The notes under the pieces: model-generated
What the model saw: the letters and a program-made list of their open reading frames with translations, nothing else
Told to the model about the DNA's origin: nothing
Databases searched by the model: none
Position numbers and translations under genes: made by a program
Shown: in pieces, positions 32,345 through 44,400 of the stretch
Numbering within the stretch: the stretch's first letter is position 1
Layout of the letters: the number at the start of each line of letters is the position of its first letter
NCBI RefSeq assembly: GCF_964019845.1
Contig: NZ_OZ026465.1
Coordinates: 868,001 to 932,000, forward strand
DNA from: Spiroplasma endosymbiont of Labia minor
GTDB taxonomy: Bacteria > Bacillota_I > Bacilli_A > Mycoplasmatales > Mycoplasmataceae
Length of the DNA stretch: 64,000 nucleotides
Direction: 5' to 3'

Positions 32345-32640
32345 CCTTTTTTAATATTATTAAATTAAAATAATTAACTATATATTTGAAAACTAATCAC
32401 AAATACATTATAATTATATAATAATTATCATTAAAAATTACATATATTATTTATTAGGAGAAGCTGCAATTCAATAGATTATGCAGTTTGCAAGAACTTC
32501 CTTTTAAAAACAAAGTTAGAGTTCAGCGATTTTAAAACAAAATAATTTTAATAAACTTAAAATCTTGGTTGATGATTATATTAGTCATTATAATTACAAT
32601 CAAATAGTTCTAAAAACAAATACTCACTTTCGTTTATATA
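32345..32640. other. Gene-poor gap with possible transposase remnant
   Basis: No intact gene is seen between the lipoprotein start and the fusA terminator. On the plus strand near 32570-32655 a short frame reads DDYISHYNYNQIVLKT, which resembles the C-terminal end of IS3-type transposases, and RLCSLQELPFKNK lies upstream in another frame. Both are broken by stops. The resemblance is weak. Confidence 0.25.
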
Positions 32641-32655
32641 TTTTAAATTAAAAGT

Positions 32656-32687
32656 AAAAAACAGTATTTTCATTGAAAATACTGTTT
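32656..32687 (-). terminator. Terminator of the rpsL-rpsG-fusA operon
   Basis: A perfect 13-bp inverted repeat (AAACAGTATTTTC and complement) with a 3-nt loop is followed by a T run on the minus strand, 67 nt past the fusA stop. Confidence 0.85.
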
Positions 32688-32753
32688 AATTTAAAATAAA
32701 ACATTTTGTATACTTGTAAAAAGATATTTAAGATTGATACTTACTTTTTTACA

Positions 32754-34829
32754 TTATTGACCTTTGCCTGATTTTTTAATAATTTCTTCTGCAATTGATT
32801 TTGGTGCTTCTGCATAATGACTAAAAATCATTGTATAGTTTCCACGTCCTTGAGTAAATGAACGTAACTCTGTTGCATAACCAAACATTTCAGATAATGG
32901 AACTTTTGATTTAACAGTTTGTGCATTGCCGCGTTGTTCAGAGCCTTCTATTAAACCACGTTTTGATGAAATGTTTCCCATAACATCTCCATAATATTCA
33001 TCTGGGACAGTTACTTCAACTGACATAATCGGTTCTAAAATCACTGGTTTCATTCGTTTTGCACCTTCTTTTAGAGCAAGTGACGCAGCAATTTTATATG
33101 CCATTTCATTGGAATCAACTTCATGATATGAACCATCAACAATAGTTGCTTTAACATCTATCATTTGATATCCAGCTAATACACCATTTTGCAACGCATT
33201 TTCTAAACCAACACGTGCTGCATTAATGTATTCTTTAGAAATTTTACCACCGACGATTTTATCAACTCATTCAAACCCTTTATCTGTATTTGGTTGGAAT
33301 TCAATAACAACGTGTCCATATTGTCCACGTCCACCAGATTGTTTAACATATTTTCCTTCAGCTTTAGTAGCTTCACGAATTGTTTCACGATAAGAGACCT
33401 GTGGTGCTCCAACATTTGTTTCAACTTTAAATTCACGTTTCATACGATCAACTAAAATATCTAAATGTAATTCTCCCATACCCGCAATAATGGTTTGACC
33501 AGTTTCTTCATCTGTATAAGTTCTAAATGTTGGATCTTCTTCTGCCAATTTATTTAAAGCTAAAGACATTTTTTCTTGATCCGCTTTTGTTTTAGGTTCT
33601 AAAGCTAAATGAATAACTGGTTCTGGAACATGAATTGATTCTAAAATTATTGGTGATTTTTCATCACATAAAGTATCACCAGTAGTTGTATCTTTTAATC
33701 CAATTCCAGCAGCAATATCTCCTGCATAAACATCTTCAATTTCTTCACGATTATTAGCATGCATTCTTAAAATACGACCAATTCGTTCTTTCTTGTCTTT
33801 TGTAGCGTTATATATATAACTGCCTTTACTTAAAGCACCTGAATAAACACGGAAAAATGTCAATTTTCCTACAAATGGATCTGTCATTATTTTAAAAGCA
33901 AGTGCAGAAAATGGTTCTGAATCTGATGCATGTCTCTCTGATTCACTACCATTTGGTAAAATACCTTTAATTGATGGAATATCCAATGGATTTGGTAAAT
34001 AATCAATAACGGCATCTAATAATAATTTTACCCCTTTGTTTTTAAACGCTGAACCAGCTAACACTGGAAAAAATTCAGCTGAAAGCACACCTTCTCGAAT
34101 TGCTTTTTTCAATTCAGGAATTGTAATTTCTCCTCCATCCAAAAATTTTAATAATAATTCTTCATCATATTCGACAGCTTTTTCTATCAATTCAAGACGA
34201 AGTTTTTCAGCTTGTTCTTTTAAATCTGAAGGGATTTCAATTTCTGTTGCAATTTCTTCTGCTTTACCATCAAAATGGTAGGCTTTCATTTCAACTAAAT
34301 CAATAATTCCATCAAATTGGTCCTCTGCACCAATTGGTAATTGTATTGGTGCTGCATTTGCGCCCAATCTATCTCCAATTGATTTAACAGAATAAATAAA
34401 ATCGGCCCCTGTTTTATCCATTTTATTTACAAAAACAACGCGAGGAACTCTATATGTTGTTGCTTGTCTTCAAACAGTTTCTGTTTGTGGTTCAACACCA
34501 GATTGTCCATCAAGTACCGCAACAGCACCATCTAAAACTCTTAATGAACGTTCAACTTCAATTGTAAAATCTACGTGACCTGGAGTATCAATAATATTAA
34601 AACGATGATCTTTTCAAAACGCAGTCGTTGCAGCAGATGTAATAGTAATACCACGTTCTTGCTCTTGTGCCATTCAATCCATTTGTGATTCACCTTCGTG
34701 AGTTTCACCTATTTTATGTATTTTTCCTGTATGAAACAAAATGCGTTCTGTAGTAGTAGTTTTACCAGCATCTATATGCGCCATGATACCAAAGTTTCTT
34801 GTTTTTTCAAGACTATATTCTCTTGGCAT
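32754..34829 (-). CDS. fusA: Elongation factor G
   Basis: The 691-residue GTPase drives ribosome translocation and helps ribosome recycling. It begins [31 protein letters not shown] with the P-loop, then [22 protein letters not shown] and NKMDKTGAD. Domains II-V are complete, ending with the [12 protein letters not shown] segment near the C-terminus. Several TGA codons encode Trp. It is the last gene of the classic rpsL-rpsG-fusA operon. tuf is not in this operon, unlike in many bacteria. Confidence 0.98.
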
Positions 34830-34880
34830 AATTTTCTCCTATAAACATTTTAAGTAATTTAATATACTTATTTTTATTAA

Positions 34881-35348
<468 letters not shown>

Positions 35349-35418
35349 AGTAATTCAACTCCTTTCAATTCAAAATTTTTATTAAATGTTGTAAAATGCG
35401 ATATCACGAAATTATTAA

Positions 35419-35832
35419 CTAATTTTTAGGTCTTTTTGTTCCGTAACGTGAACGTCCTTGTGCACGTTTATTAACTCCGGTAGTATCTAGAGTTCCTCTA
35501 ATAATATGATAACGAACTCCAGGTAAATCTTTAACACGTCCACCACGAATTAGAACAACACTATGTTCTTGTAAGTTGTGTCCTTCTCCCGGAATGTATG
35601 CTGTAACTTCCATACCATTTGTTAAACGTACACGAGCATATTTACGTAAAGCCGAGTTTGGTTTTTTAGGTGTCATAGTGGCAACACGAGTACATACTCC
35701 ACGTTTTTGAGGTGCTGTAACTTTAATAACCTTTTTTAATAAACTGTTTACTCCCCTGTTTAAAGCGGGAGCTTTAGTTTTTCAAGTTTTTGCTTTTCTT
35801 GGTTTTCTCACTAATTGATTTATTGTTGGCAT
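35419..35832 (-). CDS. rpsL: Small-subunit ribosomal protein S12
   Basis: The 137-residue decoding-centre protein starts [20 protein letters not shown] (Trp from TGA) and contains [37 protein letters not shown] and [13 protein letters not shown]. The lysines in PKKPNS and RVKDLPG that determine streptomycin response in other bacteria are the usual ones. It is the first gene of the operon. Confidence 0.98.
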
Positions 35833-35857
35833 AAAATTTCTCCTTTCCACTTTTCCG

Positions 35858-35888
35858 TGTGTATCGCAATTACACAAATATAATTATA
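35858..35888 (-). promoter_or_regulatory. rpsL promoter -10 box and leader hairpin
   Basis: TATAAT (35888-35883, minus strand) precedes a leader with the inverted repeat TGTGTA...TACACA (35876-35858). I see no clear -35 box. The hairpin could regulate the operon, but the position near the 5' end also suits simple mRNA protection. Confidence 0.5.
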
Positions 35889-35922
35889 CACATTTTTTAT
35901 TAAAATAATATTTTAAAATAAA

Positions 35923-35940
35923 AAACCCTTATTCGGGTTT
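35923..35940 (-). terminator. Terminator overlapping a stop codon
   Basis: AAACCC and GGGTTT pair around GAATAA, and T residues follow. The loop contains the TAA stop of the small gene at 35929, so the last codons form the hairpin. Confidence 0.8.
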
Positions 35941-36117
35941 AGTTGTTTTTAAAAAAAGTTTCATTTCTTGTTTTTGCTCTTTTAGTCTTGTTTTTGCAAG
36001 ACCTAATTCAGTATATTTTGTTGAAATATCATCTTTGATTTTTTTAACTTTTTGTTCTGCTTTTTTAACATCATTTTTAAGTTCAGTAACTTTTACTTTA
36101 TATTCTTCTTTTGTCAT
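35929..36117 (-). CDS. Small coiled-coil protein (62 aa)
   Basis: I do not recognise this protein. The whole 62-residue chain is a lysine- and glutamate-rich heptad-like helix (VTELKNDVKKAEQKVKKIKDD), without Trp or Cys. The ATG follows TTAGGAG. It is a single-gene unit, or the end of the operon from 39999, upstream of the rpsL promoter. It may dimerise and bind nucleic acid or another helix. Confidence 0.7.
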   Translation of the reverse strand: MTKEEYKVKVTELKNDVKKAEQKVKKIKDDISTKYTELGLAKTRLKEQKQEMKLFLKTTKPE

Positions 36118-36201
36118 TTTAAAACTCCTAACATTTCTACTAGCATAACATTTTTATTGTGATTTTTCTAGTAATTAGATAGGTTTAAATTGAATAAAAT
36201 T

Positions 36202-38004
36202 CTAGACTTTGGCACCACAATATGGACAGATAACTGTTCCATCTGACAATAATTGTTTACCATGAATATGTTTTAGACTTCTTTTTTGTGTTTTTGCTAA
36301 TATGGAATTTAGTTTTCTATCTCCAATATTATAAGCATATCTAGATGATAAAGCTGCTGCATGACCACTTGCAAGATTATAGTTTGCCGTTGCTGACATA
36401 AATTCATTTTCATTAATATTTGTAGTTATGTTATTTAATTGATTGTAAATAGAATATATGTCATCTTGCAATAATGTTAGACGATTAGTATTAATTTGAT
36501 TAGAGGCCACAGTTAATTTTGTCAATGTATTTTCTAAGTTTTTTATTCTATTTTCTACATTATCAAAAAACACTTTTGATTCACTAGTTTTAAATTTATC
36601 TTCTAAATTACTATTGTTAAGTGTGTTTTGTTGTTGAACATTATTTTTATTCAACGATTGTTTATTAATATAATTTTCTGGTATTTCACTATTATCTTGA
36701 GTTATAAATTGATTATCAACATCATCACCATCTATTTCATCTACATTTTGGTTTGAAATATCTATTGTATTTGTTTGATAATCTACAGTATCTTCTGATG
36801 CATAATTATCTAAGTCTAAATTAATTTTATTCTCATTTAAATTTATTGGTTCATCTATTTTTTGTGTAAATTGATGATTTGCAGATAAATTTGAAGCGAC
36901 ACTTGGTTGTACGTTTTGATTAACGTCTGTTTTAATTTGATTTAAATTTACTTCATTTTGATTTAAATTATTATTTAAATCTGCAGTATTTTTATTTGCT
37001 GCATTCAAAAAAGAATTCATTCGATCAAAATTTTGATTTGAAGTTACTGAACTAATTGTTTTATTTTCGTTTTGATTTTTAGGAGGGACTTTTTCTATAT
37101 TAATTTCATTTTGATTAGTTATATTGCTATCATCAATTTCTATTGATTGTTTTGGCAATACTTCACCGTTAGTTGGTTGTATTAATAAAGCTTCAACCGG
37201 ATTGATTGTTTCTGTATTATTTTCATCATCTTCATTTAAAATTAACGGTTCCGACACATTAAAATGATTTGTTTCTAAATCTTCGAAATCTTCATTTACA
37301 AAATTACTAGAAAGTAAATTACCTACTTCTTTAAATTTATTTTGTTTTCTAGCAAATGTTTTTAATAAAATGTTTGCAGATGGATCTTCTAATGCTGATG
37401 TTACATCAATATAACTCCATAAAAATTTTCTAGACAATCTCAAAACAACAGCTAAAGAATTTATCTTACTAGCTAAATCGTTATATTGATTTTGCTGTTT
37501 TAGAGCGTTATATTCTGATAACTCTCCATTTCTTAACTTAGCTGCTAAATTGGAATACATAATTTTCAATTTATTTGATTTTTTCAAATATTCTTTATAA
37601 ATTTTTGCAAAATGTTTATTGTGAACATTTGCTGGATTATCAATAAAATTAATTGATTCTTCTGTATTTTCATTAAAATCGTTAATATTTTCATTTAATG
37701 ATGAATTTTGTGCGGAAAGGGCTTCTTCCTCTTTTAATTTATTCTGATAGTTTTCAATTTCCTGTTCCAATTGATTATATGAAATATTGTCTGCTTTGAT
37801 ACCTCTAGTTTCAACTTGATTTATGTCTGTCATATCACTAGATATATCTAAATTTTCTAAGAAATCTACACCTCTACCCTTTTCGATACCTACAACATCA
37901 TTAAATGGGTATTTTCTCTCGTTATGTAAATCTATTACTTCATTTTCAACAGGAAATGAAGTTAAACTATCATTTGTGTTTGCTTTCCCATTTTGGTCCG
38001 GCAT
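36202..38004 (-). CDS. Asn-rich coiled-coil protein with C-terminal CPYCG
   Basis: I do not recognise this 600-residue protein. It is rich in Asn, Gln, Asp and Glu, with a long predicted disordered middle, a helical region near residues 130-230 (KLKIMYSNLAAKLRNGELSE) and another near 480-540 (RIKNLENTLTKLTVASNQ). It ends ICPYCGAKV, a single CxxCG knuckle that could join another to bind zinc. I place the start at the ATG at 38004. The frame stays open further upstream to 38076, but that part overlaps the previous gene. It is the last of three coupled unknown genes. Confidence 0.75.
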   Translation of the reverse strand: MPDQNGKANTNDSLTSFPVENEVIDLHNERKYPFNDVVGIEKGRGVDFLENLDISSDMTDINQVETRGIKADNISYNQLEQEIENYQNKLKEEEALSAQNSSLNENINDFNENTEESINFIDNPANVHNKHFAKIYKEYLKKSNKLKIMYSNLAAKLRNGELSEYNALKQQNQYNDLASKINSLAVVLRLSRKFLWSYIDVTSALEDPSANILLKTFARKQNKFKEVGNLLSSNFVNEDFEDLETNHFNVSEPLILNEDDENNTETINPVEALLIQPTNGEVLPKQSIEIDDSNITNQNEINIEKVPPKNQNENKTISSVTSNQNFDRMNSFLNAANKNTADLNNNLNQNEVNLNQIKTDVNQNVQPSVASNLSANHQFTQKIDEPINLNENKINLDLDNYASEDTVDYQTNTIDISNQNVDEIDGDDVDNQFITQDNSEIPENYINKQSLNKNNVQQQNTLNNSNLEDKFKTSESKVFFDNVENRIKNLENTLTKLTVASNQINTNRLTLLQDDIYSIYNQLNNITTNINENEFMSATANYNLASGHAAALSSRYAYNIGDRKLNSILAKTQKRSLKHIHGKQLLSDGTVICPYCGAKV

Positions 38005-38569
38005 ATTTTTTACTATTTGTAAACCCTGTTCCACGTCCTCAACGTACTTTTCCTTCTTTAGAAATTTCACGTTCAAATTTGCGTTCTTCTCGATAAATGG
38101 TAATTAAATTTCTTTCTTCTGCATAATTGTTTAATGCTTCTGTATCAAACAAAATTACTTCTAACAATACCAATGCAATCAAACAGAATATTGCTAAAAT
38201 TAAAACTTCTCCTAAACCATAAATCAATGAAGCTACAATTATTGCAACTAGAATTAATTTTACTAATGGTTTCGAAATTTTTTGACGTTTTCTTAGTCTT
38301 GAAAATTCAATAATAGCTAATATTATAACTATTACACTAAACACAAGTAATAAAATAGGCACAATATACGATGCTATAATAGGATCACCATTGACTACAC
38401 TATTATTTAAATCGGCAGATCCTAAATATTGAGTATTCATAAAATCGGTAATTTGTTTTGGCACGTATTGGGCTATTTCAGGTAACAGACCACATACTCC
38501 AAAAAACGCTTGAATTAAACCACCTATTAAAATTAAAATTCAAGAAATAATTGCTAAAGTCATAAACAT
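37967..38569 (-). CDS. Unknown membrane protein, middle of three-gene cluster
   Basis: I do not recognise this 200-residue protein. It has a membrane helix at about 4-25, two or three more between about 60 and 125 (PILLLVFSVIVIILAIIEF, ILAIFCLIALVLLEVIL), and a basic cytosolic tail. Under the standard code it would stop earlier, but a TGA read as Trp at 38041-38039 extends it by about 25 residues to TAG at 37967. It overlaps the next gene by 38 nt and begins 42 nt after the previous one, with GGAGGA upstream of ATG. Confidence 0.75.
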
Positions 38570-38610
38570 AATAAATCCTCCTAATCATTTTATTATTTTG
38601 TATATAAAAC

Positions 38611-39999
38611 TTATTTCATATTTGACCAACTATTTGGTACAGACAAATAATTATCATTAATGTTATTATTTTGTCTTTGTTGGTTTATTAAAATTTTTCT
38701 TCCTTTGAGTTGTTCTGGTAAAAAACCATCATTCATTTGATAATTATTATTGAAATTATCCGTTGAAATTTTATCTTCAAAATTTGACATTTGGGAAGGT
38801 TTCGAGCCAGAAAAACTATTAGTTTGTCTATAAATACTGTCTGTATAATTCGAATTTTCAGTACCATTTTCATAATTATTATTAAATTGCTGTGATTGTA
38901 TTTGTGAATTTTGATTCGTTGGTTTTGCTCACGTAATTCTTACAGTATTATCATCAGTTGCCTCATTTCAATTTTTCATACCCTCGGGATCGAAATGTGA
39001 AAAATCAAAGTTATCTGAATTATAATCTGTAGCAGTTGATTTGTAAGTTTGTAAATTATCTAAATTGGTATTTAATTTATCAGTCAAATTGCTCGATAAA
39101 TTAGCAGAATTGAATTTATTAGGTTCCAAAAAATCAGGTATTTTTGATGTTGTTACTTGAGTATTTTCCATTTTTTTTAAAATATTCGAATCATTCAACA
39201 CTTCATCAAACAAAGACAGTCAATTATCATATGAACCACCATTTATATTAAAATAAGATTGTATTGTTGGAATATTCATATCTATAATAAATTTCATATT
39301 TGTTATCGTTGAAAATAAGGACGTTGTTAAATTTATTATTTTAGTTGTTTCTTCGTAGTTTATTCCTCTAAAATCATCCAGAATTATGCAAATTGGTGCT
39401 TTTATTGAATACGCATTAAAGATATCTTTAAATTCATTTCTTATCATAATTATTGGATCATCGAAATTTAATGACTCAGATAATTTGTACATGTAGTCGC
39501 TCTCTGATTTACCATATTCTGTTACAGATAAGAATATTGAAACCCTTGCTCATAAAACTCTTTTGTCTTCTAAAGAAACAATTGGTAAAGAATTTATTAT
39601 TTGTTTTAAAAAAAATAAATACGGCGTTGAATATAAAAATACTCTTTTTATCTTAATTACAATAGTATTAACATCCCTCATTTGATTTAATATAGTTGCA
39701 ATCATATTTTTAACAACTTTATAATCTCCAAAAATACCAAAAAATTGCAATACAGATTCACCGCTTTTAATATTTTTAATAAAATTTGGTGATTGAGAAA
39801 TATTTGAAACTTGATTTATTGGTATTGATGTTGATGTTTGATTAATTTGTGGATTTCTCGTTAAATTAACATTACTATTTATGTTGTTATTTGAATAATC
39901 AAAATTATTAAAAATTTGTTTTGATAATTCTTCTTGACGTTTAGCTCGATTTTTATCTTCACGTTCTTTTTTTATACGCTCATAAGGATTTAAATTCAT
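38611..39999 (-). CDS. Unknown 462-residue protein, first of three-gene cluster
   Basis: I do not recognise this protein. Residues 1-25 are charged and Arg/Lys-rich (ERIKKEREDKNRAKRQEELS). Residues 85-250 look folded and contain ICIILDDFRGINYEE, reminiscent of a Walker B strand, but I see no Walker A. The C-terminal third is Asn/Ser-rich and probably disordered. The ATG follows AAGGGG. TGA encodes several Trp, while the last Trp is TGG. The folded part could be a degenerate P-loop domain, but the evidence is weak. Confidence 0.75.
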
Positions 40000-40110
40000 A
40001 ATCTAATCGCCCCTTTTTATACCAATTTAACACTATAATTATATCATAAAATATCAGTTTTTTTCAATTTACTATTGCAATGCTATTTTCAATTGTGTAT
40101 TATAATATAT

Positions 40111-40626
40111 TTATCTTTTTTTAGAATTAGTAATTATTTCATAAATTTGCGATGGGTTTCTGTCTAAATTTCCTACTCAAAATACATTTTTTATTTCACT
40201 TGAAAAATTATTTAAATCAATTTCTTCAAATAAAAAATGATTTCCAGAAACATTTACAGATGTTGAAAAAATTGGTCCAACCTCTTTTATGATTTTTTTT
40301 ATATCATTTCTATTTACAATTCTTATACCAATATTTTCAGATGTATGTTTTGCTTTTGCAATAACAGTGGTTGGTTTTGATGAAGTTAATTTATCAATAA
40401 TCAAATCGTTCAAATCTATTATTTTTTTTGCATCTATTAAAGAAGAAACTAAAATTATTAATGGCTTATTTAAATCACTTTTTTTTAAATTGTTTATTTT
40501 TATTTTATTTTTATCTGTAAAAATTGCAGATATACCATATATAGTATCTGTCGGTAATATTATTAATTCATTATTTTTTAACTGTTTTATTGCAATATTT
40601 ATTTGTTCTTGTGTCATCATTTTCAT
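40111..40626 (-). CDS. tsaC: Threonylcarbamoyl-AMP synthase (YrdC/TsaC)
   Basis: The 171-residue protein makes threonylcarbamoyl-AMP from Thr, bicarbonate and ATP for t6A at position 37 of ANN-reading tRNAs. It shows the family motifs ELIILPTDTIYGISA, KPLIILV (substrate pocket) and FSTSVNVSG. The short form lacks the Sua5 C-terminal domain. I chose ATG 40626 because AGGTG lies 6 nt upstream. It is beside prmC, a common neighbour in mollicutes. Confidence 0.85.
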
Positions 40627-40737
40627 ACAAAACACCTCGCAATATTTCGAAATTAGTTTATCACATTCAAATCTGAATTTAAATTATTGCTTAATTAAAA
40701 ATAAAACTACTTGATTTATAAATGAAGTAGTTTTAAA

Positions 40738-41613
40738 TTAAAAATTTGTCAAAATTAAGAATCTTCAATTATTTGAATAATCTTTTATAAATTTGTAGCT
40801 ATTATTTTTGATATATTGAGAACATAATTTTTCAATTTCTTTTTTTTGTTGAAAACCAAATTCAATAATAATATAAAAATATTTATCAATATCAACAATT
40901 CTTGTATAATTTTGTAATAAATTTTTGTAGAAAAATAACCCATCATCTTCTGCAAATAAAGATACGCGCGGCTCATTTAAAAAAACATCGTTAGATAAAT
41001 TTTTATCTGCATGAGAAATATATGGCGGATTTATTGTAATTATATTTGCTCTTAAATTATTTTTTAAAAAAGGATCAATGAAATTTCCTTGATAAATAAA
41101 TAAACCATAAATAGATAAAAGATTCGAATTTATTTTTGCAACCTCTAAAGCATCGACAGATATGTCAGAAAGATATAGATCGATATCAGAAATATTTTTT
41201 TTAATTGAAAGACCAATAACGCCAGAACCTGTACATATATCAAAAAGTTTTATTCTATCATTTGGATATTTATTCTTAAATAAATTTATAAATTCAAGTA
41301 CATTTGAAACAAGTATTTCAGTCTCAAAACGTGGAATTAAAACTCTTTCATCTACATAAAAATTTATACCAAAAAAAGAGCGACGTTTAATAATATACGA
41401 TAGCGGTACATTGTTACAATAACTTTTAATCATTTCATTAAATTTTTTTACTTCATCAATTGATAATAAAAATTCATCGGAATATAAATGAATTTTATTT
41501 ATTTCTAATTTAGTTACTTCTGATAAAATTTCAAAAATATCTCTTCATATTAATTTTTTCTTTTTTTTGATTATTGTTTTTCTAGCATTATCTAATGCTT
41601 CTGAAATATTCAT
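40738..41613 (-). CDS. prmC: Release-factor glutamine methyltransferase
   Basis: The 291-residue protein methylates the GGQ glutamine of release factors using S-adenosylmethionine. An N-terminal helical domain is followed by a Rossmann methyltransferase with DICTGSGVIGLSI (SAM loop), DISVDALEVAK, and the catalytic NPPYI near residue 190. It lies directly after prfA, its substrate gene, separated by 28 nt. Two TGA codons give Trp, near residues 23 and 284. Its ribosome site is weak (GGAAAG at long spacing), so coupling to prfA is likely. Confidence 0.93.
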
Positions 41614-41641
41614 AGGCTATAAACATTCTTTCCAATTAACT

Positions 41642-42724
41642 TTATTCTAAATGTTGTGAAACTAATTCTCTTTGTTCTTCATTTATTAATGCTATTATTA
41701 TTTCATCAATCGCTCCATCCATAACTTGATCCAATTTATTTAAAGTTAAATTAACACGATGATCTGTGACTCTGTTTTGTGGATAATTATATGTTCTAAT
41801 TTTTTCAGATCGTGCACCAGTACCAACTGCATTTTTTCTCATTGAAGTTGTTTCTGATTGTTGTTTTTCTAATTCTGATTCATATATTTTTGCTCTTAAC
41901 ATTGTCATTGCTAAATCTTTATTATCATGTTGAGATCTTCCATCTTGTGATGCTGCAACTATACCTGTTGGCAAATGTGTAATTCTCACTGCAGAATCTG
42001 TTGTATTTACATGCTGACCACCAGCTCCAGATGATCTATATGTATCTATTCTCAAATCAGATTGTTTAATATCTACTTCAACATCGGATACCTCCGGAAG
42101 TACAGCAACAGTAGCTGTTGAAGTTTGTATACGTCCTTTTGATTCAGTTTTAGGTACACGTTGTACTCGATGTGATCCAGATTCAAATTTCAATTTTGAA
42201 TAAACCTTATCACCTCTAATTGTAAATGATAAGTTTGTGTATCCTCCAAATTCTGCTGGAGTCGCTTCTAATATTTCTATTTTCCACTTTTGTCTTTCTG
42301 CATAACGCATATACATTCTAAACAAATCACCAGCAAAAATATTTGCTTCATCACCACCGGCTGCACCACGAATTTCAACAATTACGTTTTTGTCATCATT
42401 TGGATCTTTTGGCATTAAAATAAAATTAATTTGTTCTTCTAAAATTAATAATTGATTTGTAGCTTCGTCTAATTCTGCTTTTGCTAAATCTAACATATCT
42501 TTTGCTTTTTCAGTTTCCAATATCTCTTTTGCATCACTTACTTGTTGTTCAAAAATTTTATATTCATTATATTTATTTACTGCATCTTCTAAATTTGAAT
42601 GTTCTTTACTTAATTCCATTAATTGTTTGATATCTTTAATTACAGTTTCTTTTTGCAATTCAGTGTTGATTTGTTCAAATCTAGTTTGCATCGCCTCTAA
42701 CGCTTCTCTTGTTTTTATATTCAT
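41642..42724 (-). CDS. prfA: Peptide chain release factor 1
   Basis: The 360-residue protein releases peptides at UAA and UAG. It has the codon-recognition domain (around [16 protein letters not shown]), the GGQ loop in [12 protein letters not shown] near residue 235, and the C-terminal [14 protein letters not shown] segment. No release factor 2 is expected in a UGA-Trp organism, and none is seen in this window. It is full length. Confidence 0.98.
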   Translation of the reverse strand: MNIKTREALEAMQTRFEQINTELQKETVIKDIKQLMELSKEHSNLEDAVNKYNEYKIFEQQVSDAKEILETEKAKDMLDLAKAELDEATNQLLILEEQINFILMPKDPNDDKNVIVEIRGAAGGDEANIFAGDLFRMYMRYAERQKWKIEILEATPAEFGGYTNLSFTIRGDKVYSKLKFESGSHRVQRVPKTESKGRIQTSTATVAVLPEVSDVEVDIKQSDLRIDTYRSSGAGGQHVNTTDSAVRITHLPTGIVAASQDGRSQHDNKDLAMTMLRAKIYESELEKQQSETTSMRKNAVGTGARSEKIRTYNYPQNRVTDHRVNLTLNKLDQVMDGAIDEIIIALINEEQRELVSQHLE

Positions 42725-42825
42725 ATTATCAATTCTCTTTCACAAATTTATACTAAATTTTAAATAGCTAATATATGAGAAATTTTAACATAATTAACAT
42801 TGAATTTTAAAATACTTAATAATTA

Positions 42826-43428
42826 TTACATAGGTTTTTGATAGTGAAAACGACACCTTGCTTCATATTGTTCTTCTCCAGAAACAATAATTAATGGTTC
42901 ATCTTTTTTGGCTGGCTTCCCATTAACAATTCTTTGTGTCCTATTTGCATCTTGCCCACAAACACGACATACCGCTTGCAATTTATCCACTTTTTCGGCA
43001 TAAATTAATAATTCATCCACATTTTGAAATGGCTCATTGCGATAATCTTTATCTAAACCAGTTGTAATTACAATCATGCCTTGATCTGCCAAATTTTGAC
43101 AAATAGAAACAAGACCTTTATCAAAAAATTGAACTTCATCTATTCCCACAACATCTATCTCAATAGATTTTTGTTGATATTCTTCAATTACTCTTTTTAC
43201 ATCATCTGATGTTTGAACTACATGAGCTTTAATACTCATTCCAGAATGCGAAAATATTTCTTCATCCGAATATCTATTATCAATTATGGTTTTAAATACA
43301 ACAATTTGACGTTTTGCAAAATGATGTCTTTTCAAACGCTTAATAAATTCTTCAGTTTTTCCTGCAAACATACATCCTGTAATTAATTCAATTCAACCAA
43401 ATTGTTGATAATTAACTTTTGGAATCAT
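42826..43428 (-). CDS. tdk: Thymidine kinase
   Basis: The 200-residue type-II thymidine kinase phosphorylates thymidine for salvage, needed when pyrimidine synthesis is absent. The P-loop is ITGCMFAGKTEE, the base-binding loop includes VGIDEVQFFD, TGLDKDYRNEPF forms the lasso, and CRVCG plus a later CRFH give the zinc site. The start overlaps the stop of the upstream DHH phosphoesterase as TAATG, with GGAGAAAG upstream. One TGA encodes Trp in GWIELI. Confidence 0.95.
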
Positions 43429-44381
43429 TATTTTCTTTCTCCTTCATTAATTATTTTATGCAATTCATTTAATATGGCAGGTATTTCATCTAAGTTTTTT
43501 ATTTTTGCACCCGATGCTAATCTATGACCGCCGCCATTAAATTTATTGGCAACTTCGACAATTGAATATTTATTTGATCTTAAAGAAACACCAAATGTAC
43601 CATCATCTTTTGGATAAATAAGCATTCATATTTTAACTTCTTTTATATTATTAAAAACATCCACAACAGACTTTCATTGTTCAAATTTTAAATCATCATT
43701 AACTCATTCAAGATGTTCATCATTTGTTGCAACATAATATATAATTCCATTACTCAAAATAGAATTCAGTAAAACATGAGCATTTCATTTTGCGCATTGG
43801 AAACTTCTCATATACAATTCAGAATATATCTCTTGAATATTAATTCCCGTTTCTTTTAGAGTTGCTGCTACAAAAAAAGTAGATGATGAAGTTCCTTCAT
43901 ACATAAATCTATTTGAATCAGTTATTAAACCTTTATACAAATTCCTTGCAGCAATTTGAGATATTTTTCATTTCCTATCTAAAGCAAAAAGTGTTATTAC
44001 TTCACAACATGCAATCGTATTTTCCAAAACCAAATTATAATTACCAAAATTATTTTCGTAAACAATGTGATGATCTATTTTGATAATTTTACTTACATAT
44101 TTTTTTTGGTCAAAGTCAACTCTTTCAATATTTGCTGTATCAACTGTAATAAGAAGTGATTCTTTCACAATATTTATATCCAAATTTTTGCTTCATAAAT
44201 CTAGATTATATTCATCTGGTTCACCTACTAAAAAAATTTCTTTATTTGGAAAATTATCTTTAATTAAATGATACAACCCCAATGAAGAGCCAAATGCATC
44301 TCAATCCGGTGATTGATGTTTTGCAATTATAATATACTTTGCATCTTTAATTTCTAATTCAACTTGTTCATTTAATATCAT
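43428..44381 (-). CDS. DHH/DHHA1 phosphoesterase, NrnA-like
   Basis: The 317-residue protein belongs to the NrnA/MgpA type that degrades nanoRNA, 3'-phosphoadenosine phosphate or cyclic dinucleotide breakdown products. Visible motifs are KHQSPDWDAFGSSLG (motif I; Trp from TGA), VDTANIERV, KIDHH, the later TDSNRFMYEG, and FNGGGHRLASGA in the DHHA1 domain. All usual metal ligands are present. It is coupled with tdk. Which substrate dominates cannot be decided from sequence. Confidence 0.88.
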
Positions 44382-44400
44382 ATCTTTTAATCTCTCTCTA

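Noticed and set aside
33203-33436. Second reading frame inside fusA
   Set aside because: It lies wholly within a conserved EF-G coding region and has no ribosome site or family match.
38005-38076. TTG start giving a longer third protein of the 36202-39999 operon
   Set aside because: It would overlap the previous gene by about 110 nt without a good ribosome site; the ATG at 38004 is simpler.
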